DNA from: G039029935 sp039029935
Lineage (GTDB): Bacteria; Chloroflexota; Anaerolineae; Caldilineales; Caldilineaceae
Length of the DNA: 18,524 bases
Assembly (NCBI GenBank): GCA_039029935.1
Contig: JBCCFC010000092.1
Coordinates: 1-18,524 of the forward strand
Direction of reading: 5' to 3'
Made by a program: the position numbers and the translations under genes. The notes under the pieces are model-generated. The model made no database searches and had not been told where the DNA came from. It saw nothing but the letters and a program-made list of their open reading frames with translations. Positions 1-6,695 of this stretch are shown in pieces. Position 1 is the stretch's first letter. The number at the start of each line of letters is the position of its first letter.

Positions 1-1
1 A

Positions 2-715
2 CTGATTGCACTCATTATCACCTTTGGCACAAACACAGCATCCGCAGCCAAGCTATCTCTTCTTGGCGTGACCATGATACTGCTTTTGGGCATCATTTTA
101 ATGGGCGAAGGTGCGATCTGTATTATCATTGCCGCACCACTTTTCTATCTGGTCGCATTGCTGATTCTCAAGTTCAATGAACGATTGCACGGTCGCTTTA
201 TGCTGGTTCCACTCTTGCTTTTCAGCATGGAGGGAACAACCGGATTTTTGTCGTTTGACCGTATGGCAACAGCGTCTGCCACCCAGATTGTCATAGTCTC
301 CACAGACGATATCCGTCGCAGTCTCAGTCAAACGCCTGTGTTTGACCAAGAACTGCCGACATTTCTGCAACTAGGTTTTCCCACACCAACAGTCACAGCC
401 GGAGAAGGACTTGAAGTTGGCAACCGTCGCCATATCACCTTTACCAAAGGCGAACTCCTCCTTGAGATTGCTGCTGTCACTGATAATAGTATCCACTTTG
501 GCTTTGTGCAGGACACAACACCCATCAGCCAATGGCTCACATGGGAATCGGCATTGGTGACATGGCAAGCACTGCCGGACGGCACAACAGAAGTGACATG
601 GACGTTGAACTATCAACGAGACCTTGATCCAGCCATGTACTTTGGACCATTGGAATCGCATGGGGCTCATTTGGCGGCGGAGTATTTGCTAGAGACGGTT
701 GCGATTCCACAGTAG
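2..715 (+). CDS. Membrane protein with SRPBCC-like C-terminal domain (5' partial)
   Basis: The reading frame is open from base 2 to the TAG at 713-715, so the true start lies left of the window; 237 residues are visible. The first ~75 residues hold two or three hydrophobic segments (one around LIALIITF, one around TMILLLGIILMG running into ICIIIAAPLFYLVALLIL). The remainder is soluble, with alternating beta-like stretches (RRHITFTKGELLLEI, TTEVTWTLNYQRDLDP) and a closing helix (HGAHLAAEYLLETV). That order resembles polyketide-cyclase/SRPBCC proteins, which bind hydrophobic ligands in a cavity. No catalytic residue can be named, so the function is unknown. The next gene follows after 111 bases in the same direction. 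The internal ATG at 68 could be a start, but the coding character continues upstream of it. Confidence 0.7.
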   Translation: MIALIITFGTNTASAAKLSLLGVTMILLLGIILMGEGAICIIIAAPLFYLVALLILKFNERLHGRFMLVPLLLFSMEGTTGFLSFDRMATASATQIVIVSTDDIRRSLSQTPVFDQELPTFLQLGFPTPTVTAGEGLEVGNRRHITFTKGELLLEIAAVTDNSIHFGFVQDTTPISQWLTWESALVTWQALPDGTTEVTWTLNYQRDLDPAMYFGPLESHGAHLAAEYLLETVAIPQ

Positions 716-720
716 GCGAG

Positions 721-805
721 ATGTCGGTGGTTTGGTAGATCGATATGTCGATGGATTTACACCGACATACCGATTACTGACATACCGATTACTGACCCAC
801 TGATG
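721..805 (+). repeat. Intergenic inverted octamer-like repeat (array A)
   Basis: The gap after the first gene holds a 15-base tandem duplication (CCGATTACTGACATA at 770-784, nearly repeated just after), built of alternating 8- and 7-base units starting CCGA or CTGA. Upstream, 721-752 carries related units in the opposite sense (ATGTCGGT, ATGTCGAT). Bases 739-752 can pair imperfectly with 762-774, giving a hairpin with a short loop. The design matches the clearer arrays at 3622-3712 and 4539-4673. It may serve as a transcript end or mRNA stabiliser, but there is no T-run. Confidence 0.5.
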
Positions 806-826
806 ACTTAGCATAAGGAGTGAAAC

Positions 827-2293
827 ATGCAAACCATCACCATATCACCCTTTCTCACCCGCGCCCTCAGCCTCTACATCCCCATCATTCTTTCCTTCCT
901 TATCTGGGCATGGTGCAAACCCATCAAGCAGGATGTCCACCGAGAGCTCGGCGCAATCTTGCTGGCATCATGCTATGCATTGGTCAGCCTACCGTTGCTC
1001 AACTGGCTGGCGATAACGCTGGGCTGGTGGCATTTTAATGTGGAGAGTGGCGTACTCTGGCAGATGCCCATTGACCTCTTTGTGGGCTGGGTAATCTTAT
1101 GGGCCACGATTCCTGCACAACTGGAGAAATATGGCTCTATTCCATTGATTTGCTTGGGGTTGCTACTTCTGGACATCATCTTCATGCCATTGCTATCGCC
1201 AGTTCTTGTACTGGGCGAGCAATGGCTATGGGGTGAACTGCTTGGCGTCATCATCATCCTATTCCCTGCCATCTACCTCGCTCGATGGATTCGGCTGGAC
1301 CGTCATCTCTATGCTAGAATGACCATCATCGGCATGGTCTACATCGCCCTCACCTTTTTGCTATTGCCAGCCATAATTCTGGCTCAGACAGGCGGCGGCT
1401 TTGTCCTAACCATCCAGAACTTGCTCGCCAAACCGCTCTGGCAACTCAGCCTGCGTATACAGTTGACCTTGCTCCTACCAGCCATCATCGGGCTATCTGC
1501 TGTGCAGGAATTTGTGGTACGCGGTCAGGGGACGCCGATTCCCTTTGACCCACCCAAGCGGTTGGTGACAAGTGGCCTCTATGCCTATATCGCCAACCCC
1601 ATGCAATTGGGGACCGCATTGGGGCTGCTTGGCTGGGGCATTATGCTTGGCAGTGGGTGGGTGGCAGCGGCGGGTTTGATGACGGTGGCCTATGGGTTGG
1701 GGATTGCCGCGTTTAGTGAGCAAGATGAGATGCCTATACGCTTTGGTGAACAGTGGGTGGCCTATCGAGGATTTGTGCATAATTGGTGGCCGCGCTGGAG
1801 GCCTATCAACCCCCACCTAACCTCCTCCGGCTCAGGGGAGGAACGACGAATTGCCCGATTATATGTGGCAGCAAGTTGTGATCCCTGTTCGGCGTTGGGG
1901 CAATGGGTCTCAACACAACAGCCGCTTGGGTTGGAGATTCTGCCTGCGGAGACATATTCCGGTGAAAGCCTGACGCGGTTGACCTATGAATCGGGCGATG
2001 GACAGTATCGGGCGACAGGCGTGGCGGCATTGGCACGAGCGGTTGAGCATATCAACTTGGGCTGGGCATTGTTGGACGCGTTGATGCGTTTGCCGTTGCT
2101 CAACCCATTTTTACAGTTGGTAATAGATAGTCTTGGCGGCGGACCCAAGCAACACATAGAGACAATTGAAACTCATGACAAACAAGTCTTACCACAGCCG
2201 TTCTATCAAGTGGATGTTGGCGTGCCTCAGCCCGTTTCACCCCAGCCAAATTCGACAGACGCTCTCAACCCCCATCCCAGCCATGCTATTTAA
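827..2293 (+). CDS. Multi-pass membrane protein: ICMT/PEMT-like methyltransferase fused to DCC-type thioredoxin-like (DUF393) domain
   Basis: 488 residues. AAGGAG at 816-821 sits 5 bases before this ATG and fixes the start. Residues 12-225 form about six or seven hydrophobic segments with no recognised motif. Residues 230-325 look like the isoprenylcysteine carboxyl methyltransferase/PEMT fold: RGQGTPIPFDPPKRLVTSG, then LYAYIANPMQLG, then an acidic E-x-x-M stretch and FGEQWVAYR. In known families this region binds S-adenosylmethionine and methylates lipophilic substrates. Residues 342-440 resemble DUF393/DCC thiol-disulfide proteins, with a C351-D-P-C354 pair after a beta strand and an LPLL-containing C-terminal helix. 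The last ~45 residues are Pro/Gln-rich and look untypical; they overlap the next gene slightly. Substrate and reaction are unknown. The domain assignments come from motif reading only. Confidence 0.75.
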   Translation: MQTITISPFLTRALSLYIPIILSFLIWAWCKPIKQDVHRELGAILLASCYALVSLPLLNWLAITLGWWHFNVESGVLWQMPIDLFVGWVILWATIPAQLEKYGSIPLICLGLLLLDIIFMPLLSPVLVLGEQWLWGELLGVIIILFPAIYLARWIRLDRHLYARMTIIGMVYIALTFLLLPAIILAQTGGGFVLTIQNLLAKPLWQLSLRIQLTLLLPAIIGLSAVQEFVVRGQGTPIPFDPPKRLVTSGLYAYIANPMQLGTALGLLGWGIMLGSGWVAAAGLMTVAYGLGIAAFSEQDEMPIRFGEQWVAYRGFVHNWWPRWRPINPHLTSSGSGEERRIARLYVAASCDPCSALGQWVSTQQPLGLEILPAETYSGESLTRLTYESGDGQYRATGVAALARAVEHINLGWALLDALMRLPLLNPFLQLVIDSLGGGPKQHIETIETHDKQVLPQPFYQVDVGVPQPVSPQPNSTDALNPHPSHAI

Positions 2294-3617
2294 CACCTTT
2301 CGTGTGGCAGCAGGGCTAAAAATCGTTGGCGTCTTTGTGGGCATGGGGTCAGCGTATATGCTGACACAGAGCTTCTACTATCGTCGTTGGCATATTGCAA
2401 TGGTCGTGTCGGTGATGTTGTTTGTATGGTTGTTGCCTTGGATGCATTGGGTAGCGGCTTGGGATGGACGTAAACACACACTCCTACAATCCGACTCATC
2501 CATACACCGCCAACATATGCAACTGGGCATTGCCCTCACCTTTGCACTACTAATGCCTGCACTTGAGCTAATCGACGCCACACGCGTTGACCCACAATTG
2601 GGGTTGTTGGGACCGCTTGGATGGACGCTCAACCAAATCAATGATGTTCATGCGTTGGGCATGATGTTCTTGATGGTCCCAGTGGTGCTGGCGGGGTGGC
2701 AATATGGACGGTTGGGCATGTGCATCAGCATGGGCATTGCTGGATTGGTCTATATTTTGGCCCCATTGTGGATGCCCAGTGATGCATTCTTATGGCGATT
2801 TTATGTTATTCGTGGCTTTGTTCTGCTGGGTGTCACGTTGATTCTCGCCTTTACCACAACATTGCTAGCCGAAGTTCAGCGCGCGCGTGAAGCTGAGTTG
2901 CAATCCGCTAATCGCCAACTGCACGAGGCCAATCGTCAGTTGACCGAGCAGGCGGTGCTGGTGGAGGAGGTCGCTGCCAGCCGTGAGCGTACACGGTTGG
3001 CACGCGAGCTACACGACACCTTGGCCCATTCATTATCGGGGACAGCGATTCAGCTACAGGCGGTGGGGACACTGCTTGCCATTGACCCTGACGCGGCCAG
3101 CAAAGAACTCAAGTTGGCCCAGACGCAGATCAAAGAGGGTTTGGTGGAGTCACGACGAGCGATTGAGGCATTGCGCGCCACACCGCTGGCCGAGCTTGGG
3201 CTGGCCGAGGCACTGCGTCAACGCGTCACGGATATAGGCGAGCGGCTGGGGCTGGCGACAGATGTGGAAATTGACATCACGCCCGATCTGGACCATGCCC
3301 ATCAATCAGCCCTGCTCACCCAAACCATCTATCGCATCGCCGACGAGAGCCTGCTCAATGTGGAGAAACATGCCTATGCGCGTCATGTTCGCTGTATTCT
3401 GGTTCAGGATGAAACACAGGTTGAACTCTCGATTGTGGATGATGGACAAGGATTTGAGATAGGATATGGAAACACCAATGGACATTATGGCATTTTGGGC
3501 ATGAAGGAGCGAGCTGAGATGGTTGGCGGTGTGTTGCAGGTGATGCATGAGGTCGGGCATGGGACAAAAGTATGCCTGAATGTCCCGTTAGGAAACACGG
3601 ATACGAACATACACTGA
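2283..3617 (+). CDS. Sensor histidine kinase, NarL/DesK (HisKA_3) type
   Basis: 444 residues from ATG 2283. Five or six membrane segments span roughly residues 5-190, followed by a coiled-coil linker (AEVQRAREAELQSANRQLHE). The HisKA_3 dimerisation/phosphotransfer helix has RLARELHDTLAHSLSG, with phospho-accepting H244. The HATPase_c domain follows: an N box at DESLLNVEKHA, a G1 box at VDDGQGF, a G2 box at HYGILGMKERAEMVGG, and GHGTKV. It should autophosphorylate and pass phosphate to the response regulator at 3853. The signal is unknown and there is no large extracytoplasmic sensor, so sensing through the membrane part is likely. The frame is open upstream (TTG 2166, ATG 2175), but those starts would overlap the previous gene by over 115 bases; the 2283 start overlaps its stop by 11 bases, as in coupled translation. 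The start is uncertain; the identity is firm. Confidence 0.9.
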   Translation: MLFNTFRVAAGLKIVGVFVGMGSAYMLTQSFYYRRWHIAMVVSVMLFVWLLPWMHWVAAWDGRKHTLLQSDSSIHRQHMQLGIALTFALLMPALELIDATRVDPQLGLLGPLGWTLNQINDVHALGMMFLMVPVVLAGWQYGRLGMCISMGIAGLVYILAPLWMPSDAFLWRFYVIRGFVLLGVTLILAFTTTLLAEVQRAREAELQSANRQLHEANRQLTEQAVLVEEVAASRERTRLARELHDTLAHSLSGTAIQLQAVGTLLAIDPDAASKELKLAQTQIKEGLVESRRAIEALRATPLAELGLAEALRQRVTDIGERLGLATDVEIDITPDLDHAHQSALLTQTIYRIADESLLNVEKHAYARHVRCILVQDETQVELSIVDDGQGFEIGYGNTNGHYGILGMKERAEMVGGVLQVMHEVGHGTKVCLNVPLGNTDTNIH

Positions 3618-3621
3618 ATAA

Positions 3622-3712
3622 TTAATTGTTGAATTTGTGAATTGTTGAATTGTTAATGATGTATGCCCGACCTATATTGGCAATTCAACAATTCAACAAT
3701 TCAACAATTAAT
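3622..3712 (+). repeat. Tandem octamer hairpin after the kinase gene (array B)
   Basis: Five bases past the kinase stop, 8-base units run in tandem: ATTGTTGA, ATTTGTGA, ATTGTTGA, ATTGTTAA (3625-3656). After a ~28-base spacer, CAATTCAA is repeated three times and followed by CAATTAAT (3681-3712). The two arrays are reverse complements, so about 30 bases of each arm can pair with very few mismatches. The stem is AT-rich. It could end or protect the kinase transcript, although no T-run follows directly. Because both arms have an 8-base period, they could pair in more than one register. Confidence 0.8.
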
Positions 3713-3750
3713 AAATTTCTATCCGTGTTCATCCGTATCTGTTTTTAATT

Positions 3751-3826
3751 GGATAGGCAAGGATAAACCAGTATCACAGATAATCAATCTGTGATACTGG
3801 CTGCCAACCTGCGATACTTTCCTTTG
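3751..3826 (+). promoter_or_regulatory. Palindromic element upstream of the response-regulator gene (copy 1 of 2)
   Basis: The core is a perfect 14-base inverted repeat, CCAGTATCACAGAT (3768-3781) and its complement (3787-3800), around the loop AATCA. It is followed by GCCAACCTGCGATACTTTCC. A related copy lies at 13041-13118 on the opposite strand: the left 31 bases agree at 26 positions and the right 24 at 21, while the loop differs completely. Both copies point toward, and end 26-38 bases before, the start codon of the downstream gene (here ATG 3853). That placement suggests a regulatory or 5'-UTR role, though a dispersed REP/MITE-like repeat would look similar. Confidence 0.6.
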
Positions 3827-3852
3827 TCTAGGTTTCTAAAGTAGGTATCATA

Positions 3853-4536
3853 ATGATCCGTGTATTAATTGTCGATGATCAGGAAGTGGTGCGTAAGGGA
3901 CTGGAGATTATTCTGCGTCACAGCGATGGCATCGAGGTTGTCGGGGTTGCCGCCGATGGTATACAGGCTGTGCAAAAGGCAACACAATTGCAACCCGATG
4001 TCGTGTTAATGGACTTGAAAATGCCCAAGATGAATGGCATCCACGCCACCCGTCGAATCACCCAACAAACGGCAGAGCGCATCCCCAAAGTTGTGGTCCT
4101 CACCACCTTTGATGGCGATGATTGGGTCTTTGAGGCCATTCGCGCAGGTGCGACGGGCTATCTGCTGAAGGATGCCGACGGCGCAGAGATTGCACAGGCA
4201 GTGCGTGATGCGGTCGAGGGCAAGGCACGGCTCGACCCTAGTGTGGCAAGCAAGATTCTGCTAGCCTTTAATCAGCAAGAAACATCGCCCAAACATCAAG
4301 GGACGCCTTTGCAACGTGATGGGGATCGTGTGCAGTTCGAGCAGTTGACCGAACGTGAGTTGTCGATTTTACAGTTGATGGTACAGGGTATGACCAACCA
4401 GGAGATTGCCCAATCACTCTTTTTGGCACAGGGGACAGTAAAAAACAACGTCAGCAACATTCTACGCAAGCTACACAGCAATGATCGCACACAGGCTGTG
4501 TTGGCGGCTTTGCGTGCAGGGGTTGTGACGCTTTGA
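3853..4536 (+). CDS. Response regulator, NarL/FixJ (LuxR HTH) family
   Basis: 227 residues. The receiver domain covers residues 1-120 with the acidic pair D8/D9, phospho-acceptor D54 (VLMDLKMPKMNG), T84 and K106 (GYLLKDADGAE). A linker of ~40 residues leads to a LuxR-type helix-turn-helix at about 164-225 (LTERELSILQLMVQGM, then NQEIAQSLFLAQGTVKNNVS). It is the expected partner of the NarL-type kinase just upstream; phosphorylation of D54 would promote dimerisation and DNA binding. The kinase and regulator are usually close together, but here 235 bases with two structured repeats separate them, so the regulator may have its own promoter. TAGGT lies 8 bases before the ATG. The target genes are unknown; the secretion locus begins only 250 bases downstream. 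Confidence 0.93.
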   Translation: MIRVLIVDDQEVVRKGLEIILRHSDGIEVVGVAADGIQAVQKATQLQPDVVLMDLKMPKMNGIHATRRITQQTAERIPKVVVLTTFDGDDWVFEAIRAGATGYLLKDADGAEIAQAVRDAVEGKARLDPSVASKILLAFNQQETSPKHQGTPLQRDGDRVQFEQLTERELSILQLMVQGMTNQEIAQSLFLAQGTVKNNVSNILRKLHSNDRTQAVLAALRAGVVTL

Positions 4537-4538
4537 GC

Positions 4539-4673
4539 GGTGGAACGGTGGAACGGTGGAGCGGTGGATCGGTGGAGCAGCGGAACGTTGGAGCGGTGGA
4601 GTGATTTACCGTTTTAACGCTTTTCCATTTTTTCGCTCCACCGCTTCATCGTTCCATCGCTTTCCCGCTTTCG
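4539..4673 (+). repeat. Tandem octamer array with inverted counterpart (array C)
   Basis: Right after the regulator stop, eight 8-base units run without gaps from 4539 to 4602: GGTGGAAC twice, then GGTGGAGC, GGTGGATC, GGTGGAGC, AGCGGAAC, GTTGGAGC, GGTGGAGT. After a 31-base T-rich spacer, five 8-base units of the opposite sense follow (4634-4673): CGCTCCAC, CGCTTCAT, CGTTCCAT, CGCTTTCC, CGCTTTCG. The arrays can pair as a long imperfect stem in several registers. It probably closes the two-component transcript. The sequence differs from array B, but the 8-base period and two-arm layout are the same. Confidence 0.85.
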
Positions 4674-4702
4674 AAAATCCTGTCAATTAGAATATAGACT
4701 GC

Positions 4703-4731
4703 TTTTCATCTGGTTTATTTTTTGTTACACT
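4703..4731 (+). promoter_or_regulatory. Candidate sigma70-like promoter of the precursor gene
   Basis: TTTTCA (4703-4708), a 17-base spacer and TACACT (4726-4731) form a fair -35/-10 pair, with transcription starting near 4738 and a ~45-base leader before ATG 4785. It lies between array C and the precursor, where a new transcript would be expected. The match is moderate and the region is T-rich, so chance similarity is possible. Confidence 0.3.
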
Positions 4732-4784
4732 GGTATAGTGAAGGAAGTAGATTGGATTTTCGCAATGAAAGGTGGTTGGAAAAA

Positions 4785-5483
4785 ATGGACATTTTGAATA
4801 AGATCGGTCCCAAGTTGGCCTCTACATCCAAAAATGAACGTATGAAGACTGGTGATTTATCAGGTGGGTTATCAGGTGGTTTATCAGGAACTGAATTGGG
4901 ACTGAAAGAGGTTATCATCAATGACAAAGCAGAAGCAGACCAAGCACTTGATATCCCTCTGCGTAAAGGGAGCCACGCCCACACAAATGGCTCTGTACCT
5001 ACCCCACTCCAAACCCAGCATCCAGCAGATGTGTTATCAAGTTTAGACAATGAACATGGTGTAGCAGTCGTGAGCCAGCAGACACCCGTTGCCGAAGCCG
5101 TTCGCCCGCGCATTGAATTGCTCTCCACTGTGATTGCGCGTACTTGGACAGACCCAACGTTTCGAGCGCGTCTGCTCCTCGATCCCAGAGCCACGTTAAC
5201 CGATGAATTGGGGTATGAACTGCCCGCTGAGATGGACATCGAAATTCTGCAAGAAGCGACTGACAAGCTATACATTGTGGTTCCGCCAGACCCGACTGAA
5301 CTTGAGCTATCGACCGATGTGCTAGAGGAGATTGCGGGTGGGCGACGACGTAGTGATACGCTGACCGAAACCGAGGCCACGGGAACCTCAACATCGTCAC
5401 GCACACGCCGTAGTTCATCTTCGACGGATGACGTTGCATCGAGCACGGACACACGGCGGCGCTCTAGCCGTTCTAGTGCCTAA
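4785..5483 (+). CDS. NHLP-type (nitrile-hydratase-like leader) RiPP precursor with Ser/Thr/Arg-rich core
   Basis: 232 residues from ATG 4785 (AGGTGG lies 10 bases upstream). An in-frame TTG at 4722 would add 21 residues but lacks a ribosome site. Residues 1-105 are an unusual N-terminal extension with three GGLS-like repeats (24-35). Residues 108-184 match the NHLP leader, related to the nitrile hydratase alpha subunit: RIELLSTVIARTWTDPTFR, LLDPRATLTDELGYELP, then LYIVVPPDP and STDVLEEIAGG. The double glycine (185-186) is the expected C39 cleavage site. The 46-residue core has 14 Ser, 10 Thr, 10 Arg, 4 Asp, and no Cys or aromatic residue. With no Cys it cannot form thioether rings or thiazoles. 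Mixed codons across the core suggest selection on composition rather than DNA slippage. The product and its modification are unknown. Fusion-protein and C39-ABC genes downstream support export. Confidence 0.8.
   Translation: MDILNKIGPKLASTSKNERMKTGDLSGGLSGGLSGTELGLKEVIINDKAEADQALDIPLRKGSHAHTNGSVPTPLQTQHPADVLSSLDNEHGVAVVSQQTPVAEAVRPRIELLSTVIARTWTDPTFRARLLLDPRATLTDELGYELPAEMDIEILQEATDKLYIVVPPDPTELELSTDVLEEIAGGRRRSDTLTETEATGTSTSSRTRRSSSSTDDVASSTDTRRRSSRSSA
4851..4886 (+). repeat. Three 12-base tandem repeats in the precursor leader
   Basis: GGTGATTTATCA, GGTGGGTTATCA and GGTGGTTTATCA follow each other in frame and encode GDLS-GGLS-GGLS. They create two Gly-Gly pairs in the N-terminal extension, far from the NHLP double glycine. 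Confidence 0.8.
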
Positions 5484-5495
5484 TTGGAGGGAAAA

Positions 5496-5660
5496 ATGAG
5501 CACGAAGCTAAAATCTTATTGGACGAGAATTTGGAGAGAGATACGTCTGTTTTGTGACATGCGCACGTATGACGTTATGATGGAGATGGAGGAGCGACGG
5601 AAACGCACACCCTATGTAGATCGCCAAAGTGTCGATTCGCATTTACATGGACAGTGGTAA
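5496..5660 (+). CDS. Small basic protein, 54 residues, unknown function
   Basis: The ATG at 5496 is preceded by a strong GGAGG (5487-5491) and the frame ends with TAA at 5660, giving MSTKLKSYWTRIWREIRLFC followed by a Met/Glu/Arg-rich stretch and a tail rich in His and Asp ending HGQW. It lies 12 bases after the precursor stop and 9 bases before the fusion-protein start, so all three are probably co-translated. There is no membrane segment or signal peptide. The first ~35 residues could form a helix with Trp/Tyr/Arg faces. Its place inside the secretion locus suggests a helper such as a chaperone, immunity factor or second substrate, but nothing in the sequence decides between them. Confidence 0.7.
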   Translation: MSTKLKSYWTRIWREIRLFCDMRTYDVMMEMEERRKRTPYVDRQSVDSHLHGQW

Positions 5661-5669
5661 AACTTACGA

Positions 5670-6659
5670 ATGTATAAACCACCAGTCTATCGACAAAACG
5701 CACTCAAACGCATCTCATCCCCCGAAGAGCTTGACCAACTTCCCCAAGTTATCAACCCACATGGCTGGCTGGCGTTGGTTGGTCTCACCATCCTCGTTGT
5801 GTTGGTTGCACTCTGGTCCATCTTTGCCACCATCCCGATTACCATGACACGCAGCGGCATCCTCCTGCGTGTGGATACCATTCGCACCATCGAAGCATCA
5901 ATTAGCGGACAGATTCATGCTGTGCGCGTGGCCGCAGGTGATGCTGTCCGTGCAGGTGACAATGTGGTCACCATTTCCAATCTGCGTCCCAACGCGAGGC
6001 AAAGTGGATTGCCAGTGGATAGGGCTGGTGGCAACCTCCCCGTGAACCCCTCTGTAAATCAATCCGCAGATGCGATGGCATCTCAACGAAGTAACACGGG
6101 GAATGCCGCAATTGATGAGATGAAAAATTTCTTTGAGATTCAAAGCGTCAGTTCTGGGCGTGTTGTGGAGATTGAGGTCGATACGGGACAAATTGTGGAG
6201 GCGGGAACACCATTGCTCAAGGTCGAACGCCAGAGTATCGAGCAGGTTCCGCTAGAAGCCATCCTCTACTTGCCGTCCGAAGAGGCTCGGCAACTGGTTC
6301 CCGGTATGGAGGTGCATGTCTCACCCGTCACCATCAAACGTGAGGTCTACGGTTTCATCTATGGAACCATCCAGCGTGTGGGCGAATATCCTGTTGGGCA
6401 ACATTCCATTGTCAATCGACTTGGCAGTGATGGACTGGCCGCCTCATTTGCTGACATTCAAGCACCTGTTGAAGTACGGGTTGCGCTGGAAGCACAGCTA
6501 TTGACAGCCGTTGAAGCCGATATTACCGGCTACGACTGGTCCATCACCTCACCCAGCCAAGCCGAACTTGACATCCTTCTGCTCAATGGAACCCCCTGCG
6601 AGGTTGAGATTATCCTCGACAACATGAGTCCGCTGATGATGTTTTGGCGAGGTCGTTGA
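5670..6659 (+). CDS. HlyD-like membrane fusion protein (NHLM secretion protein type)
   Basis: 329 residues. A cytoplasmic N-terminus carries a PEELDQLPQVI-like motif, then one membrane segment at 33-56. Two half-lipoyl (biotinyl-lipoyl-like) motifs follow: IRTIEASISGQIHAVRVAAG DAVRAGD (around 71-97) and SSGRVVEIEVDTGQIVEAGTPL (161-182). The stretch between them, ~60 residues, is short and low in complexity (NPSVNQSADAM), without the long coiled coil of typical HlyD proteins. A beta-barrel and C-terminal domain complete it. In NHLM loci this protein partners the C39-ABC exporter. There is no clear ribosome site, so translation is probably coupled to the small gene ending 9 bases upstream. The short length suits a cell envelope in which only one membrane must be bridged, which would fit Chloroflexota. 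Confidence 0.85.
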   Translation: MYKPPVYRQNALKRISSPEELDQLPQVINPHGWLALVGLTILVVLVALWSIFATIPITMTRSGILLRVDTIRTIEASISGQIHAVRVAAGDAVRAGDNVVTISNLRPNARQSGLPVDRAGGNLPVNPSVNQSADAMASQRSNTGNAAIDEMKNFFEIQSVSSGRVVEIEVDTGQIVEAGTPLLKVERQSIEQVPLEAILYLPSEEARQLVPGMEVHVSPVTIKREVYGFIYGTIQRVGEYPVGQHSIVNRLGSDGLAASFADIQAPVEVRVALEAQLLTAVEADITGYDWSITSPSQAELDILLLNGTPCEVEIILDNMSPLMMFWRGR

Positions 6660-6695
6660 ATGATATTTGCTGAGTAATTTTGACTTGGTATCTCT

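Noticed and set aside
3721..3737. ATCCGTGTTCATCCGT as a CRISPR-like or attachment repeat
   Set aside because: Only one short tandem pair with no spacers; better explained as a dispersed intergenic motif.
4715..5452. A 245-codon open frame antisense to the precursor gene
   Set aside because: It lacks a ribosome site and reads as Ser/Val/Arg low-complexity sequence, the mirror of the precursor's codons; the plus-strand frame has the NHLP motifs.
5629..5847. A 72-codon frame overlapping the start of the HlyD-like gene
   Set aside because: It overlaps the small gene and the fusion protein, has no ribosome site, and its residues look random.
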